Under the pieces are notes generated by a model that did no database searches, was not told the DNA's origin, and saw only the letters and a list, made by a program, of their open reading frames with translations. From NCBI RefSeq assembly GCF_017979425.1, contig NZ_JAERIS010000012.1:1-42412 (forward strand): a stretch of 42,412 nt of DNA, in the 5' to 3' direction. Shown here in pieces: positions 7,944 through 17,836 of this stretch. The stretch is from Helicobacter salomonis (lineage in GTDB: Bacteria; Campylobacterota; Campylobacteria; Campylobacterales; Helicobacteraceae). The position numbers and the translations under genes were made by a program. Numbering within the stretch: the stretch's first letter is position 1; every line of letters begins with the position of its first letter.

Positions 7944-10280
7944 TTAGGCTTGATAGGCGTCTTTAAGACTAGAAAAGCTGACTAATCTTTCCTGGTATTT
8001 TTGCGAGAGGATCTCTCTGAGCGCACTCGCCTCTTTGGCTGTGTATTCTAGCAATACTTCGCAATGTGAAGAAAATTCATCACGGTAGCCACAATAATCC
8101 ACGCCTGTGATCGTGCAATCATTTTTAGTTAAAAAATCTAACAAATGCATCAGCGCGCTCTTTTTATCCTCCAGATAGAAAATTCCCTTGTAAATTTCCC
8201 TTTTCTTCTTACTCCATTGCACAAAGACCATGGGCAAGCCCAAATCGATCTCTGCACCAATTGCCTTACATAGCTTATGGTGCACAATGACCTTGTGTTC
8301 CTTATAGCTACGCATGATAGCCACAATTTCATCGCCGTATTTAGGATGGCAACAATCATTAAAAAGCACCTGCTTGACATGCACATAAGGGTTTGTGTAG
8401 ACAATGAAATTGTCTAAATAGGACTTTTTCAAACCAATATGAGGGTTGATGAGGTTAAGCATTTTGTGGGTCAGACGGAATTGCAACAAATTCTTCATGA
8501 GAAAACCAAATTCGTGGTACTGCACTTTTTTCTTCATGTGCTTAGGCGTTTCTCTGACTTTCTCTTGGATTTCTTCAACCAGTTTCTTTAGACTGCCAAT
8601 ATTTCTATTGGCTTCACTTAAGGAAATTTCCACCCCGCATTCAACCAGCTTTTTTTCAAACAGCGTGTAGTCTTTTGGTTCAATTTCCTCGGCGAAAATG
8701 GGAGCTTCAAAAATACAAGTTAAAATATTGATCATACTTTTAGCATCAATCTCTTTGAGCTGGTTTTTGCGTTGGAGCTTGAGATGGTTTTTAGCACGCG
8801 AAGTTTTGAGCTGATCCATCCAAATGTAGCGCGGAATCGATCGCTCCCCTTTGACAATCTTGACAACATCCCCGCTCCTGAGCTCTTGATTAAGACTAGC
8901 TTTTTTATTATTGACAAAGGCCTTTTTAGCCCGATCGCCTAGATCGCTGTGGATCATATAGGCAAAGTCCAGCACGATCGCCCCCGCAGGCAATGTGTAG
9001 GTATCCCCATCGGGGGAAAAAACCGTGATGTCTTCGCGATAGAGGTCGTTTTGCACCAGCGCGTAGAACTCTTTGGGATTGGATTTGGAATCGTGTCCTT
9101 GATACTTGAAGTTATGCAACCATTTGAGTGCCTCTGGTTCCGCACCCCCGGCTTTGTACTTCCAGTGTGCCGAGTTGCCATATTCAGCTCCCTCATGCAT
9201 CTCAAAGGTGCGCACTTGAATTTCGTAGATGGAAGATTGATCAAAAATCGTGGTGTGGATAGTCTGGTAGCCATTTTCTTTGGGCAACGCAACATAGTCT
9301 TTAAAGCGTGAGATAATGGGCTTGAAACGTAGATGCACAATCCCTAAAATGCGGTAACAATCCAGGGGGTTTTTAACTAAAACCCGCACAGCCATCAGAT
9401 CCAAAATCTCATCCATGCTCACTGCCCCCTTGCGTTGCATCTTGAGATAGATGGAGTAGGGCCGTTTAATGCGCGTGGTGAGCTGGAAATCCCCTTCTCC
9501 AAATCCAGCTTCAAAAAACATTTTCTCCAATTTGCCCGCAAAACGATTGAGTTTCAAGGAAAGAGATTGGCGATTCTGATCCAAGTAAAGTTGGATTTTT
9601 TGATACTCTTGGGGATAAATATAATAAAAACTTTTGTCCTCGAGCTCGTTTTTGATGGAAGCCATCCCTAGACGGCTGGCAATGGGCGCATACACCGCTA
9701 AAGTCTCTTTAGAGATACGGATTTGCTTATCTCTAGGGAGAGCATCTAGGGTCAAAATATTGTGCAGACGATCGCTGATCTTGACAATGAGAGCGCGTGG
9801 ATCGTTGATTGCGCCCACTAAAATTTTTCTAAAAGTCAGAGCGGAAGCCAATAATTTAGAGTCTTGGGCTTCCATGGGGAACTCTTCTTTTCTAATCTCA
9901 GTAATTTTAGTCAGAGCATCGACGAGATTGGCCACATCTTCGCCAAATTCACGCGCCACATACTCGATGCTGCACTCGGTGTCTTCCACTACATCGTGTA
10001 AAAGGGCCGCACACAGCATCGCCTCGTCTCCATCACAAAAGGCGACAATACACGCAACGCAAATAGGGTGAGTAACATAAGGACCTCCCCCTTTGCGAGT
10101 CTGGCCTGCGTGAAAACGATGCGCCACCTCTAAAGCTTGCGCAACCCTTGGAGTGATTTCTGCGACATTTTCCAAGACATGCGTGGCCTCATGTGGCCCA
10201 CAAACCTCCTTGAGCGCTCCTAGAATTTCAAGCAAATCCTCATAACTTTTTCTTTTAATATCTTGCGTCAATGCACTCAA
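7944..10280 (-). CDS. spoT: Bifunctional (p)ppGpp synthetase/hydrolase, RelA/SpoT family
   Basis: A long RSH enzyme of 778 residues making and degrading ppGpp. The hydrolase HD domain has TRKGGGPYVTHPI and HDVVEDT; the synthetase domain has RVLVKNPLDCYRILGIVH, FKDYVALPKENGYQTIHTTI and EYGNSAHWKYK; a TGS domain follows (ITVFSPDGDTYTLPAGAIVLDFAYMIH), then a regulatory C-terminus with an ACT-like end. Catalytic motifs for both activities are present, as expected when one RSH protein serves the whole cell. Translation begins at TTG, 26 nt inside rpoZ, so the two genes are coupled. This supports joint expression of the alarmone enzyme and an RNA polymerase subunit. Confidence 0.95.
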   Translation of the reverse strand: MSALTQDIKRKSYEDLLEILGALKEVCGPHEATHVLENVAEITPRVAQALEVAHRFHAGQTRKGGGPYVTHPICVACIVAFCDGDEAMLCAALLHDVVEDTECSIEYVAREFGEDVANLVDALTKITEIRKEEFPMEAQDSKLLASALTFRKILVGAINDPRALIVKISDRLHNILTLDALPRDKQIRISKETLAVYAPIASRLGMASIKNELEDKSFYYIYPQEYQKIQLYLDQNRQSLSLKLNRFAGKLEKMFFEAGFGEGDFQLTTRIKRPYSIYLKMQRKGAVSMDEILDLMAVRVLVKNPLDCYRILGIVHLRFKPIISRFKDYVALPKENGYQTIHTTIFDQSSIYEIQVRTFEMHEGAEYGNSAHWKYKAGGAEPEALKWLHNFKYQGHDSKSNPKEFYALVQNDLYREDITVFSPDGDTYTLPAGAIVLDFAYMIHSDLGDRAKKAFVNNKKASLNQELRSGDVVKIVKGERSIPRYIWMDQLKTSRAKNHLKLQRKNQLKEIDAKSMINILTCIFEAPIFAEEIEPKDYTLFEKKLVECGVEISLSEANRNIGSLKKLVEEIQEKVRETPKHMKKKVQYHEFGFLMKNLLQFRLTHKMLNLINPHIGLKKSYLDNFIVYTNPYVHVKQVLFNDCCHPKYGDEIVAIMRSYKEHKVIVHHKLCKAIGAEIDLGLPMVFVQWSKKKREIYKGIFYLEDKKSALMHLLDFLTKNDCTITGVDYCGYRDEFSSHCEVLLEYTAKEASALREILSQKYQERLVSFSSLKDAYQA

Positions 10281-10470
10281 GACTGATTTTTCCTTGTGCG
10301 ATCTCCACGATCGCGATGTCTGTGAGCTTGTAATTCTTAGTGTCCATGGCCACCAGCGGTTTTGCTCCCGCGCCCAGCTGTTTTACTCTTGTAAAAACCA
10401 AGTTGGAAAGAATGTAACGATCGTTGTCTACTTTAGCAAGGGCTTGGGCTACAATTTCTTCTGTTCTCAA
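10255..10470 (-). CDS. rpoZ: RNA polymerase omega subunit
   Basis: Small 71-residue subunit (MRTEEIVAQALAKVDNDRYI...) that helps assemble the beta-prime subunit. Start is TTG with a well-placed AAAAGGA five nucleotides upstream; no ATG is available. The 3' end overlaps spoT by 26 nt. The N-terminus lacks the Met-Ala-Arg motif that in E. coli omega contacts ppGpp at site 1, so direct ppGpp binding through omega is doubtful here, which is an inference from residues only. It lies directly after pyrH, 25 nt downstream. Confidence 0.9.
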   Translation of the reverse strand: MRTEEIVAQALAKVDNDRYILSNLVFTRVKQLGAGAKPLVAMDTKNYKLTDIAIVEIAQGKISLECIDARY

Positions 10471-10495
10471 TTGAATCCTTTTCTAGGTTAACTCC

Positions 10496-11230
<735 letters not shown>

Positions 11231-11250
11231 TCAGTGATTGAAGGACGCAT

Positions 11251-11256
11251 TCTATA
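11251..11256 (-). promoter_or_regulatory. Predicted extended -10 (TGC-TATAGA) before pyrH
   Basis: TTTTTGCTATAGAATGCG on the minus strand gives an extended -10. The start site would fall about 24 nt before the pyrH ATG. It is the only good promoter candidate seen for the seven-gene run pyrH to 3838. Confidence 0.5.
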
Positions 11257-11266
11257 GCAAAAAGAC

Positions 11267-12565
11267 TTAAGATTGCGTCAATTCTACGACAATCTCTTTA
11301 AAAGTATAGGCAATGTGTCGGATTTGGGCTTCATCAATGCAGTAGGGGGGCATGCAGTAGATAGTGTTGTGTAGGGGACGCAAGAGCACACCTTTGCAAA
11401 GAGCCTTCTCAAAGACGCACAAACTCACGCGCTGGCTACCTGCATACCCTACCAGCTCAAAGGCAAAGATCATGCCAAGCGCGCGTAAATTCGCCACTCC
11501 TTTTACATCCCCCAAAAACTCCTGCAAACAAGCCTGCATGTGTGCACTCAACATCCGATTATGTTCTAACACTTGATTTTGTTCTAAAACATCTAAAGTA
11601 GCATTAGCACAGGCACAGGCTAAGGCATTGCCCGTATAACTATGTGAATGCAAGAAATTTTTATTTTCAGAATAGGGGGCGTAGAATTGATCATAAATGC
11701 GATTAGAAGTGAGCACTACTGCCAAGGGTAGGTATCCTCCGCTAATCCCTTTGGACAAGCAGAGAAAATCGGGCATTACACCACACTGCTCATAAGCAAA
11801 GAGAGTCCCCGTGCGTCCAAATCCAACCGCAATTTCATCAAAGATCACATGCACACCATGCTCTTGGCACAAACGCACAGCTTGGCGCACATATTCTGCG
11901 CTGTAAAAATGCATGCCCCCAGCACATTGAATCAAAGGCTCCAAGATAAAGGCACTGATCTCTAAGCTATGTTTGTCCAAAATTTGCTCCAGTTGGGCTA
12001 GGGCATTAGGAATGTCCTCATCTCCCTGAGGCACAGGGGTGCTCAAATTTTCTAAAAATAAAGGCGTATAGGTATCCTTATAGAGTCCCACATGGCTAAT
12101 GGAGAGCGCACCTAGGGTTTCGCCATGATAGCTATTGCTCAAAGATAGGAACTTAGGTCTTTTGTGTCCTGCTAGGAGGTGGGAGTGGAAACTCATTTTA
12201 AGGGCAACTTCAATGCACGAAGAGCCATTGTCGGCGTAAAAGCACTTATCAAACCCGCTTAGGGCACAGAGCCTCTCAGAGAGACGGATGATCTGAGGAT
12301 GGGTGAAACCCGCTAATAGGACATGCTCAAGGGTGTCGATTTGGTGTTTGAGTTGCTGGCTGATGTAGGGGTGGTTATGCCCCAAGAGATTCACCCACCA
12401 GCTACTAATCGCATCGATGTAGGCCTTGTCTTCAAAATCGTAGAGATAGATACCCTGCGCGCGCTTGATAGGCACCAAGGGGAGCTGCGCATGGTCATAC
12501 ATCTGGGAACAAGGGTGCCAAATGTAGCGCATATCCCAATCATGGTAGTGGGCATTGGTGTGCAT
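11267..12565 (-). CDS. bioA: Adenosylmethionine-8-amino-7-oxononanoate aminotransferase
   Basis: PLP-dependent class III aminotransferase, 432 residues, forming 7,8-diaminopelargonate in biotin synthesis. The N-terminal [12 protein letters not shown] is characteristic of Bio[15 protein letters not shown] follows, [15 protein letters not shown] binds the cofactor phosphate, [14 protein letters not shown] contains the PLP aspartate, and [13 protein letters not shown] contains the Schiff-base lysine. ATG with AGAAAGATTCAA upstream. It is separated from pyrH by 45 nt. Another biotin gene, bioV, lies at 26233, but the two are not in one operon, consistent with the scattered biotin genes of Helicobacter. 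Confidence 0.95.
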   Translation of the reverse strand: MHTNAHYHDWDMRYIWHPCSQMYDHAQLPLVPIKRAQGIYLYDFEDKAYIDAISSWWVNLLGHNHPYISQQLKHQIDTLEHVLLAGFTHPQIIRLSERLCALSGFDKCFYADNGSSCIEVALKMSFHSHLLAGHKRPKFLSLSNSYHGETLGALSISHVGLYKDTYTPLFLENLSTPVPQGDEDIPNALAQLEQILDKHSLEISAFILEPLIQCAGGMHFYSAEYVRQAVRLCQEHGVHVIFDEIAVGFGRTGTLFAYEQCGVMPDFLCLSKGISGGYLPLAVVLTSNRIYDQFYAPYSENKNFLHSHSYTGNALACACANATLDVLEQNQVLEHNRMLSAHMQACLQEFLGDVKGVANLRALGMIFAFELVGYAGSQRVSLCVFEKALCKGVLLRPLHNTIYCMPPYCIDEAQIRHIAYTFKEIVVELTQS

Positions 12566-12616
12566 TTGAATCTTTCTACATCGTCAATTTAGCTAAAAAT
12601 CAAAATCTTAAAGCAA

Positions 12617-12640
12617 ATTTTAGTCAGCTTTCACTAAAAT
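12617..12640. promoter_or_regulatory. Perfect 8-8-8 inverted repeat between bioA and the ppiD-like gene
   Basis: ATTTTAGT, eight nucleotides, ACTAAAAT: a perfect dyad 52 nt from the bioA ATG and 43 nt from the ppiD-like start, in the only divergent gap between them. It fits an operator for a dimeric regulator. It does not match the BirA operator (TTGTAAACC type) or the NikR pattern as I know them. No poly-T tail follows on either strand, so a terminator is unlikely. Confidence 0.4.
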
Positions 12641-12682
12641 AAGCCTTTATTTTGGAACATCTTTAAAAAACGCGGGGCTTTC

Positions 12683-14143
12683 GTGATCACTTGGATGCAG
12701 AAGCATAAAAAATACCTCGTTGTTACCATTTGGATTAGCACGATCGCTTTCGTGGCTGCGGGCATGATCGGCTGGGGGCAATATAACTTTTCTTTGGGAA
12801 ATGATAGTGTGGCCAAAGTGGGGCAGGTGCTGATCACCCAAGAGGAATTGGAGATGGAGTACAAGCGGCTTGTAGACGCTTATAGCGAGTCTATTCCTGA
12901 CTTCAAAGACCTGGATGCCAAACAGCTACAGGCCATGGGACTTGAAAAGAGTGCGCTCAATCTCCTTATTAACCAAGCCTATCTCAAGAATCTTGCGTTA
13001 GATTTGGGAGTGGGTGTGAGCAATGCCGAAATTATCGCTGAAATCCAAAAGAGTAAGATGTTCCAAAAAGACGGGCGTTTTGACGAATCTCTCTACAAGC
13101 AGCTCTTGCAACAAAATCACTACCGGCCGAGTGCCTTTGAAGACAATGTACGCAATGCTCTGCTGGTGCAGAAAATTTCTGCTCTCTTCCCTAAGGCCAC
13201 TACGCCCTTAGAAAGGAATGCTTTTGCCTATCCTTTGAAGATCCAAGATCGCGCGGTGATTAAGATTTTGCACGCTAAAGACGCGCCCATCAAAATTGAG
13301 GAGAGTGCCCTTAAAAGCTATTATGAGCAACATAAGGATACTTACAAATTGCCCACCAGTTACACTTTGGCAGTACTACAAGTAGAACCAGATAAGACTA
13401 CTCCCGATGTGGCTGTGTTGCGCGCACACTACCAATCTCATAAGAGCGCCTACATAAGTGCAGAGGGCAAGCTAGAGGATTTTGAGCATGCCAAGTCTAG
13501 GGTGACCCATGACTATCTGCAAGCTCAGGCTAAAGAGCGCGCTTTGGAGCAGTATCTCGCCTTAAAAAAAGGTAAATTGACCCTTGCAGAACAGACTGTT
13601 ACAGACTTGCCTTATACTGAACAAATCAATGCCCAGATAGAAAAGATGCGCCCTGGAGAGGTACTCAAACCCTTAGAATACCAGGAGGGCTACATGGTCC
13701 TCAAACTGGTTAAAAAATCTAGCAATGCGCTCAAGAGCTTTGAGCAGGCAAGGCCTGAAGTGTTAGCAACTCTCACCCATACAGAACAGCAGGCATGGCT
13801 TAAGGAACAGGCACGCAAGGAACTTAAAAATTTCAAAGGGAGTGATATTGGTGCAATTTCACCCGAATTTCAGGGGAGTATCCAGGAACTAGACCCTCCA
13901 CAAGCCAAAGAACTTGTTACTTACATTTTCAAAAGACCCGATTTAGAAGGTTTTCTTGTTTTGAAGGATAAGGCTGTGCTCTATCGAATTTATAAGCAGG
14001 ATTTTGCGCATGTCTTGCACAACAAGCCTTACTTAGAAGAAATAGCGAGCAATCTCAAAACTCAGGACTTCGATCAGGCGTTGGTGGCTATGCTTAGAAG
14101 CAAGTATCCCATTACAATCTATGCCAAGAGTTTGCAGGAGTAA
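12683..14143 (+). CDS. PpiD/SurA-like membrane-anchored peptidyl-prolyl isomerase
   Basis: Periplasmic chaperone-like protein of 486 residues. One N-terminal membrane span (YLVVTIWISTIAFVAAGMIGWG, residues 11-32) anchors it, as in E. coli PpiD. A SurA N-terminal-type helical domain follows (about 40-165; KVGQVLITQEELEMEYKRL, LLINQAYLKNLALDLG), then a parvulin-like region (about 210-360; YKLPTSYTLAVLQVEP, EKMRPGEVLKPLEYQEGYMVLKLV). The start GTG is chosen because MITWMQKHKKYLVV matches my recollection of the H. pylori homologue; ATG at 12695 is the alternative. The ribosome site is weak. It heads the ftsA-ftsZ operon, three nucleotides before ftsA, as in H. pylori. Isomerase activity is not assured. 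Confidence 0.85.
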   Translation: MITWMQKHKKYLVVTIWISTIAFVAAGMIGWGQYNFSLGNDSVAKVGQVLITQEELEMEYKRLVDAYSESIPDFKDLDAKQLQAMGLEKSALNLLINQAYLKNLALDLGVGVSNAEIIAEIQKSKMFQKDGRFDESLYKQLLQQNHYRPSAFEDNVRNALLVQKISALFPKATTPLERNAFAYPLKIQDRAVIKILHAKDAPIKIEESALKSYYEQHKDTYKLPTSYTLAVLQVEPDKTTPDVAVLRAHYQSHKSAYISAEGKLEDFEHAKSRVTHDYLQAQAKERALEQYLALKKGKLTLAEQTVTDLPYTEQINAQIEKMRPGEVLKPLEYQEGYMVLKLVKKSSNALKSFEQARPEVLATLTHTEQQAWLKEQARKELKNFKGSDIGAISPEFQGSIQELDPPQAKELVTYIFKRPDLEGFLVLKDKAVLYRIYKQDFAHVLHNKPYLEEIASNLKTQDFDQALVAMLRSKYPITIYAKSLQE

Positions 14144-14146
14144 AGC

Positions 14147-15535
14147 GTGAATCCGATCATACTTGGTGTGGATATTGGCTCTAGCAAGATTTGCGCCATC
14201 ATTGCTGAACTCAAAGAGGGAACTCCTCAGATCATCGGGGCGAGCACACAAAAATCTGAGGGAGTGCGCAAGGGGAGTGTGAGCAATATTTCCCAAGCGG
14301 GTGAAATCGTCAAAAAAGCCATCGAAGATGCCAAGCGTATGGCAGGTTTGGACTTTGTAGAAAAAGCGATCGTTTCCATATCGGGGGCTTATACCCAGAG
14401 TGTAAATAGCTCTGGAATTATCAATGTGCCTAATAATGAGATCACGCTCAAAGAGATCAACCGCGGGTTAGATACCGCCCTGCACAATGCCTCTATCCCG
14501 GCTGGGCATGAAGTGATCCACATTCTGCCCTACCAATTCAAGTTGGACAATCAGGACAATATCGAAGACCCGATGGGGATGAGTGGTTCGCGCCTAGAGG
14601 TCTTTACCCACATCGTTACCGTGCAACACAGTAGTTTAGAAAATCTGCGTCGGGTGATTCAAATCGCTGGGGTGAAGATTGAAAATATCGTTTTGAGTGC
14701 TTATGCGGCTTCCATTGCGGTCTTAAGTGAAGATGAGAAGACCTTGGGCGTGGCCTGCATTGACATTGGGGGGAGTACCTGCAATATCATGGTCTATGAG
14801 GGCAATTCTATGCGCTTTAATGGCTATGTGCCTGTGGGATCGGAGCATATTAGAGATGACTTGGCCATTGGTCTGCACACTCCTTTGGGCGCGGCCGAAT
14901 TTGTCAAACGCGAGTATGGGAATTTGCTGGCCGAAGAGAGCGATCAAGAGATCGAAGTGCCTGCCGTGGGAGCGGAAAATAAGAAAAACCGCTTTCCTCT
15001 GAAGTTTGTACATGAAATCATCAACACCCGTGTGTTAGAGGTCTTTAATTTACTCAACAACGCGCTGATTAGTAGCAAGCTCAAGGATAGTTTAGGGCGG
15101 GGTGTGGTGCTTACAGGAGGGATGACCCACATGCAGGGAATCCAAAATGTCGCTGGTGCGATCTTTGGAAACATGCCCGTGCGCATCGCTAAACCTATGG
15201 AGATTAGTGGGCTGTTTGAAGAGCTCAAAGACCCCACTTACGCGGTAGCAATCGGTTTGATCCTCTATGGGGCAGGAGGGCACACTAATTACGAAAAGGA
15301 TTCTGAGAAGACGATTCGCTACAAGGAGAGTCGCCATAACGCCCAACCCACTTTCACTTATGCGCCTGAGCGTAACTATATTGAAACCGATCTCACCAAT
15401 CTCAAGCATAATAGTGAACCTCTTAAAGAGAGTGGAAAAGAGCGGAAAAAAGATATAATGTACCCCTACAGCAACGCGCCTAAGGAAGCGGGCTTTTTTG
15501 AGCGGATCAAAGAGTGGGGATCAAAGTTATTTTAA
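14147..15535 (+). CDS. ftsA: Cell division protein FtsA
   Basis: Actin-fold ATPase of 462 residues that tethers FtsZ to the membrane. Visible parts: ATP phosphate-1 loop LGVDIGSSKICAII at the N-terminus, LGVACIDIGGSTCNIMVY (phosphate 2), and VVLTGGMTHMQGI (adenosine motif). The C-terminal AGFFERIKEWGSKLF is the amphipathic membrane-targeting helix. Start is GTG with GCAGGAG six nucleotides before it, formed from the last codons of the previous gene. It lies ten nucleotides before the chosen ftsZ start, as expected for proteins needed in fixed ratio. Confidence 0.96.
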   Translation: MNPIILGVDIGSSKICAIIAELKEGTPQIIGASTQKSEGVRKGSVSNISQAGEIVKKAIEDAKRMAGLDFVEKAIVSISGAYTQSVNSSGIINVPNNEITLKEINRGLDTALHNASIPAGHEVIHILPYQFKLDNQDNIEDPMGMSGSRLEVFTHIVTVQHSSLENLRRVIQIAGVKIENIVLSAYAASIAVLSEDEKTLGVACIDIGGSTCNIMVYEGNSMRFNGYVPVGSEHIRDDLAIGLHTPLGAAEFVKREYGNLLAEESDQEIEVPAVGAENKKNRFPLKFVHEIINTRVLEVFNLLNNALISSKLKDSLGRGVVLTGGMTHMQGIQNVAGAIFGNMPVRIAKPMEISGLFEELKDPTYAVAIGLILYGAGGHTNYEKDSEKTIRYKESRHNAQPTFTYAPERNYIETDLTNLKHNSEPLKESGKERKKDIMYPYSNAPKEAGFFERIKEWGSKLF

Positions 15536-15545
15536 AGGACAATGG

Positions 15546-16685
15546 GTGGCGGTATTGAATGAAACGGGCGTAGAAGTAGAAGAAATCTTTGAAACCAATG
15601 GGGCGAAGATCGTCGTTATTGGCGTAGGCGGTGGTGGGTCCAATATGATAGCACATCTCATCGCTACGGGTACTTATAAAGACATCACTCTCATCGTTGC
15701 CAATACGGATGGGCAGGCCCTTAAATCTTCTAATGCTAAGAATAAAATCCGTTTGGGAGAAAAAGTTACCGGAGGCAGGGGAGCGGGCATGAAACCTGAA
15801 ATTGGCAAACAGGCTGCTCAGGAATGTGTCGAAGTCATTAAAGAGATGGTTTCAGGGGCAGATATCGTCTTTATTTCAGCTGGTTTAGGGGGAGGAACGG
15901 GGACGGGGGCTGCCCCTGTGATTGCTCAAATCGCTAAAGATGCAGGGGCCTTAACTGTTTCTGTGGTGACAAAACCCTTTAGTTTTGAGGGGCGTAAGCG
16001 GGCTAAAATCGCCGAGGAAGGTCTGCAAGAGCTAAAAGCTGTGAGCGATTCAATCGTGGTGATCCCCAATGAAAAACTGATTGGTTTTATCGATAAAAAT
16101 GCGGGCATCAAGGAGAGCTTCAAGGAAGTGGATAATGTATTGGCCAAGGCTGTTAATGGCATTTCTAGCATGATTATCAATTATGGGGAAAACGACATTA
16201 ATGTAGACTTTGCCGACCTGAAAACTGTCATGAATCATCGCGGATTAGCCTTAATGGGCATTGGTGAGGCCACAGGGGTCAATGCCGCCACAGTAGCAGT
16301 AGAGAACGCCATTGCCTCACCTTTGTTTGACAATGTTTCCATTAATGGTGCCATGGGGGTTTTAATCAATTTTGAGTGCCATCCGGATTATCCCCTCTTA
16401 GAGATCACCACTTCAGTGGGCATTGTAGAGTCGATGGCCGATGAGGACGCAGACATTATCTTTGGAAAGTGCACCTCCACCAACACCCCTACCGATCATG
16501 TGAAAGTGACTATCGTGGCAACGGGTTTTGAAAAGCCCACTGCCCCTAAAGAAGAGCTTAAATCTGAATCTTCTTTTAGCCTTTCTAAAAGCGCTTTGGA
16601 GGATATTAGACTGGTGAGTAGTGGGGAGACCTACCAGGGCATCGATTTAGACAAGCCAGCCTTTTTGCGCCACCAAAAAGACTAA
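15546..16685 (+). CDS. ftsZ: Cell division protein FtsZ
   Basis: Tubulin-like GTPase forming the division ring, 379 residues from the start chosen. I use GTG at 15546, preceded by AAAGGA, ten nucleotides after ftsA; the frame is open upstream to a TTG at 15498 inside ftsA, but that lacks a ribosome site. [17 protein letters not shown] begins the nucleotide-binding domain, [10 protein letters not shown] is the tubulin signature, and DADIIFGK marks the second domain. The C-terminal tail [15 protein letters not shown] is the conserved peptide that binds FtsA. The stop codon overlaps the stop of the convergent tgt gene. Confidence 0.96.
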   Translation: MAVLNETGVEVEEIFETNGAKIVVIGVGGGGSNMIAHLIATGTYKDITLIVANTDGQALKSSNAKNKIRLGEKVTGGRGAGMKPEIGKQAAQECVEVIKEMVSGADIVFISAGLGGGTGTGAAPVIAQIAKDAGALTVSVVTKPFSFEGRKRAKIAEEGLQELKAVSDSIVVIPNEKLIGFIDKNAGIKESFKEVDNVLAKAVNGISSMIINYGENDINVDFADLKTVMNHRGLALMGIGEATGVNAATVAVENAIASPLFDNVSINGAMGVLINFECHPDYPLLEITTSVGIVESMADEDADIIFGKCTSTNTPTDHVKVTIVATGFEKPTAPKEELKSESSFSLSKSALEDIRLVSSGETYQGIDLDKPAFLRHQKD

Positions 16686-17785
16686 CCCAGTCTCTCAAGC
16701 ATGCAGGTTTTGTAACTTGCATAGCGTCCTTGTAAAATCGCCTCTCTAGCCCCGCGCACCAATTCTAAATAAAAATGCAGATTGTGTAAACTCGCCAAAC
16801 GAAAATAGCTCAATTCTCGCGTCCTAAAAAGGTGGTGTAAATACGCTCTGGAGTAATGCGTGCAGGTATGGCAGATGCAGGTACAATCCAAGGGTATGTC
16901 GCTGTCCTTATGGTGGGCATTTTTAATACTGATCTTGCCCTGCATGGTAAAGAGCGTGCCATTTCTAGCGTTGCGCGTAGGCATGACACAATCAAACATG
17001 TCCACGCCCCGATCGATGGCTTCTAGTAAATCTCGGGGCGTGCCCACTCCCATTAGGTAGCGGGGTTTATTAGCAGGTAATAAGGGCGCAGTATGGCTGA
17101 TCGTATCATACATCTCTTGCGCGCTCTCTCCCACTGCTAACCCACCGATAGCAAACCCATCAAAATCCAATGCGCTTAATTCCAACGCGCTTTGCGTGCG
17201 TAGAGCTAGATGTGTGCCTCCCTGCACAATGGCAAAAATACGATTATAAGGGCGGGCATGGCGGATATGGTGTTCCAAGCTTGCTTGTGCCCACGCTGTA
17301 GTGTTTTGCACCCCCTTTAAGAGGCGACTATAGGAAGCTGGCAGACCCACTAAATCGTCTAAAACCATGCAAATATCACTATTGAGGGCATATTGAATAT
17401 CTAAGACCTTAGAGGGGGTGAAAAGATGGCTACTCCCATCAATATGAGATTTAAACACAATGCCCTCAGGGTGTTCTTTAGTGTTGTGGCGCAAAGAGAA
17501 CGCTTGAAAGCCCCCACTATCGGTTAAAAAATTCCCCTTAAACCCGCTAAAGCCATGCAAGCCTCCTAGTTTGGCGATGCGCTCATGGGTAGGACGTAAA
17601 TAGAGATGGTAAGTGTTAGCTAAAATAATAGGGGCTTTAAGCGCATGGAGGTCTTGGGTATCCAGGCTTTTAACACTAGCTTGTGTACCCACAGGCATGA
17701 AAACCGGGGTTTGCACTACACCATGCGCTAGTTTTAAAGTCAATGCTCGCGCATTTACATCCTGAGCGTCTAACCTCACTTCCAT
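16682..17785 (-). CDS. tgt: tRNA-guanine transglycosylase
   Basis: Exchanges guanine 34 for the queuosine precursor preQ1 in GUN-anticodon tRNAs; 367 residues. [10 protein letters not shown] and [13 protein letters not shown] carry the first catalytic aspartate, [16 protein letters not shown] and [35 protein letters not shown] the second, and [21 protein letters not shown] is the zinc site (three Cys and one His). The start is ATG at 17785 with AAGG upstream; TTG at 17788 is directly adjacent. Transcription converges on ftsZ and the stop codons overlap (CTAA), leaving no room for a terminator between them. Confidence 0.96.
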   Translation of the reverse strand: MEVRLDAQDVNARALTLKLAHGVVQTPVFMPVGTQASVKSLDTQDLHALKAPIILANTYHLYLRPTHERIAKLGGLHGFSGFKGNFLTDSGGFQAFSLRHNTKEHPEGIVFKSHIDGSSHLFTPSKVLDIQYALNSDICMVLDDLVGLPASYSRLLKGVQNTTAWAQASLEHHIRHARPYNRIFAIVQGGTHLALRTQSALELSALDFDGFAIGGLAVGESAQEMYDTISHTAPLLPANKPRYLMGVGTPRDLLEAIDRGVDMFDCVMPTRNARNGTLFTMQGKISIKNAHHKDSDIPLDCTCICHTCTHYSRAYLHHLFRTRELSYFRLASLHNLHFYLELVRGAREAILQGRYASYKTCMLERLG

Positions 17786-17804
17786 CAATGACCTTAATAT
17801 TTTT

Positions 17805-17814
17805 ACTATATAAT
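17805..17814. promoter_or_regulatory. Overlapping divergent -10 boxes between tgt and the RCK-like gene
   Basis: ACTATATAAT holds TATAAT on the plus strand (17809-17814) and TATAGT on the minus strand (17805-17810). They would drive the RCK-like gene (leader about 15 nt) and tgt (leader about 13-15 nt). The boxes share two base pairs, so polymerase can occupy only one direction at a time. Confidence 0.5.
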
Positions 17815-17836
17815 AACCAAAAACAATGGGAAGTGC

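Noticed and set aside
8949-9340. Long open frames on both strands inside spoT
   Set aside because: They lie wholly within a well-conserved enzyme and encode low-complexity, motif-free peptides; they are side effects of codon use.
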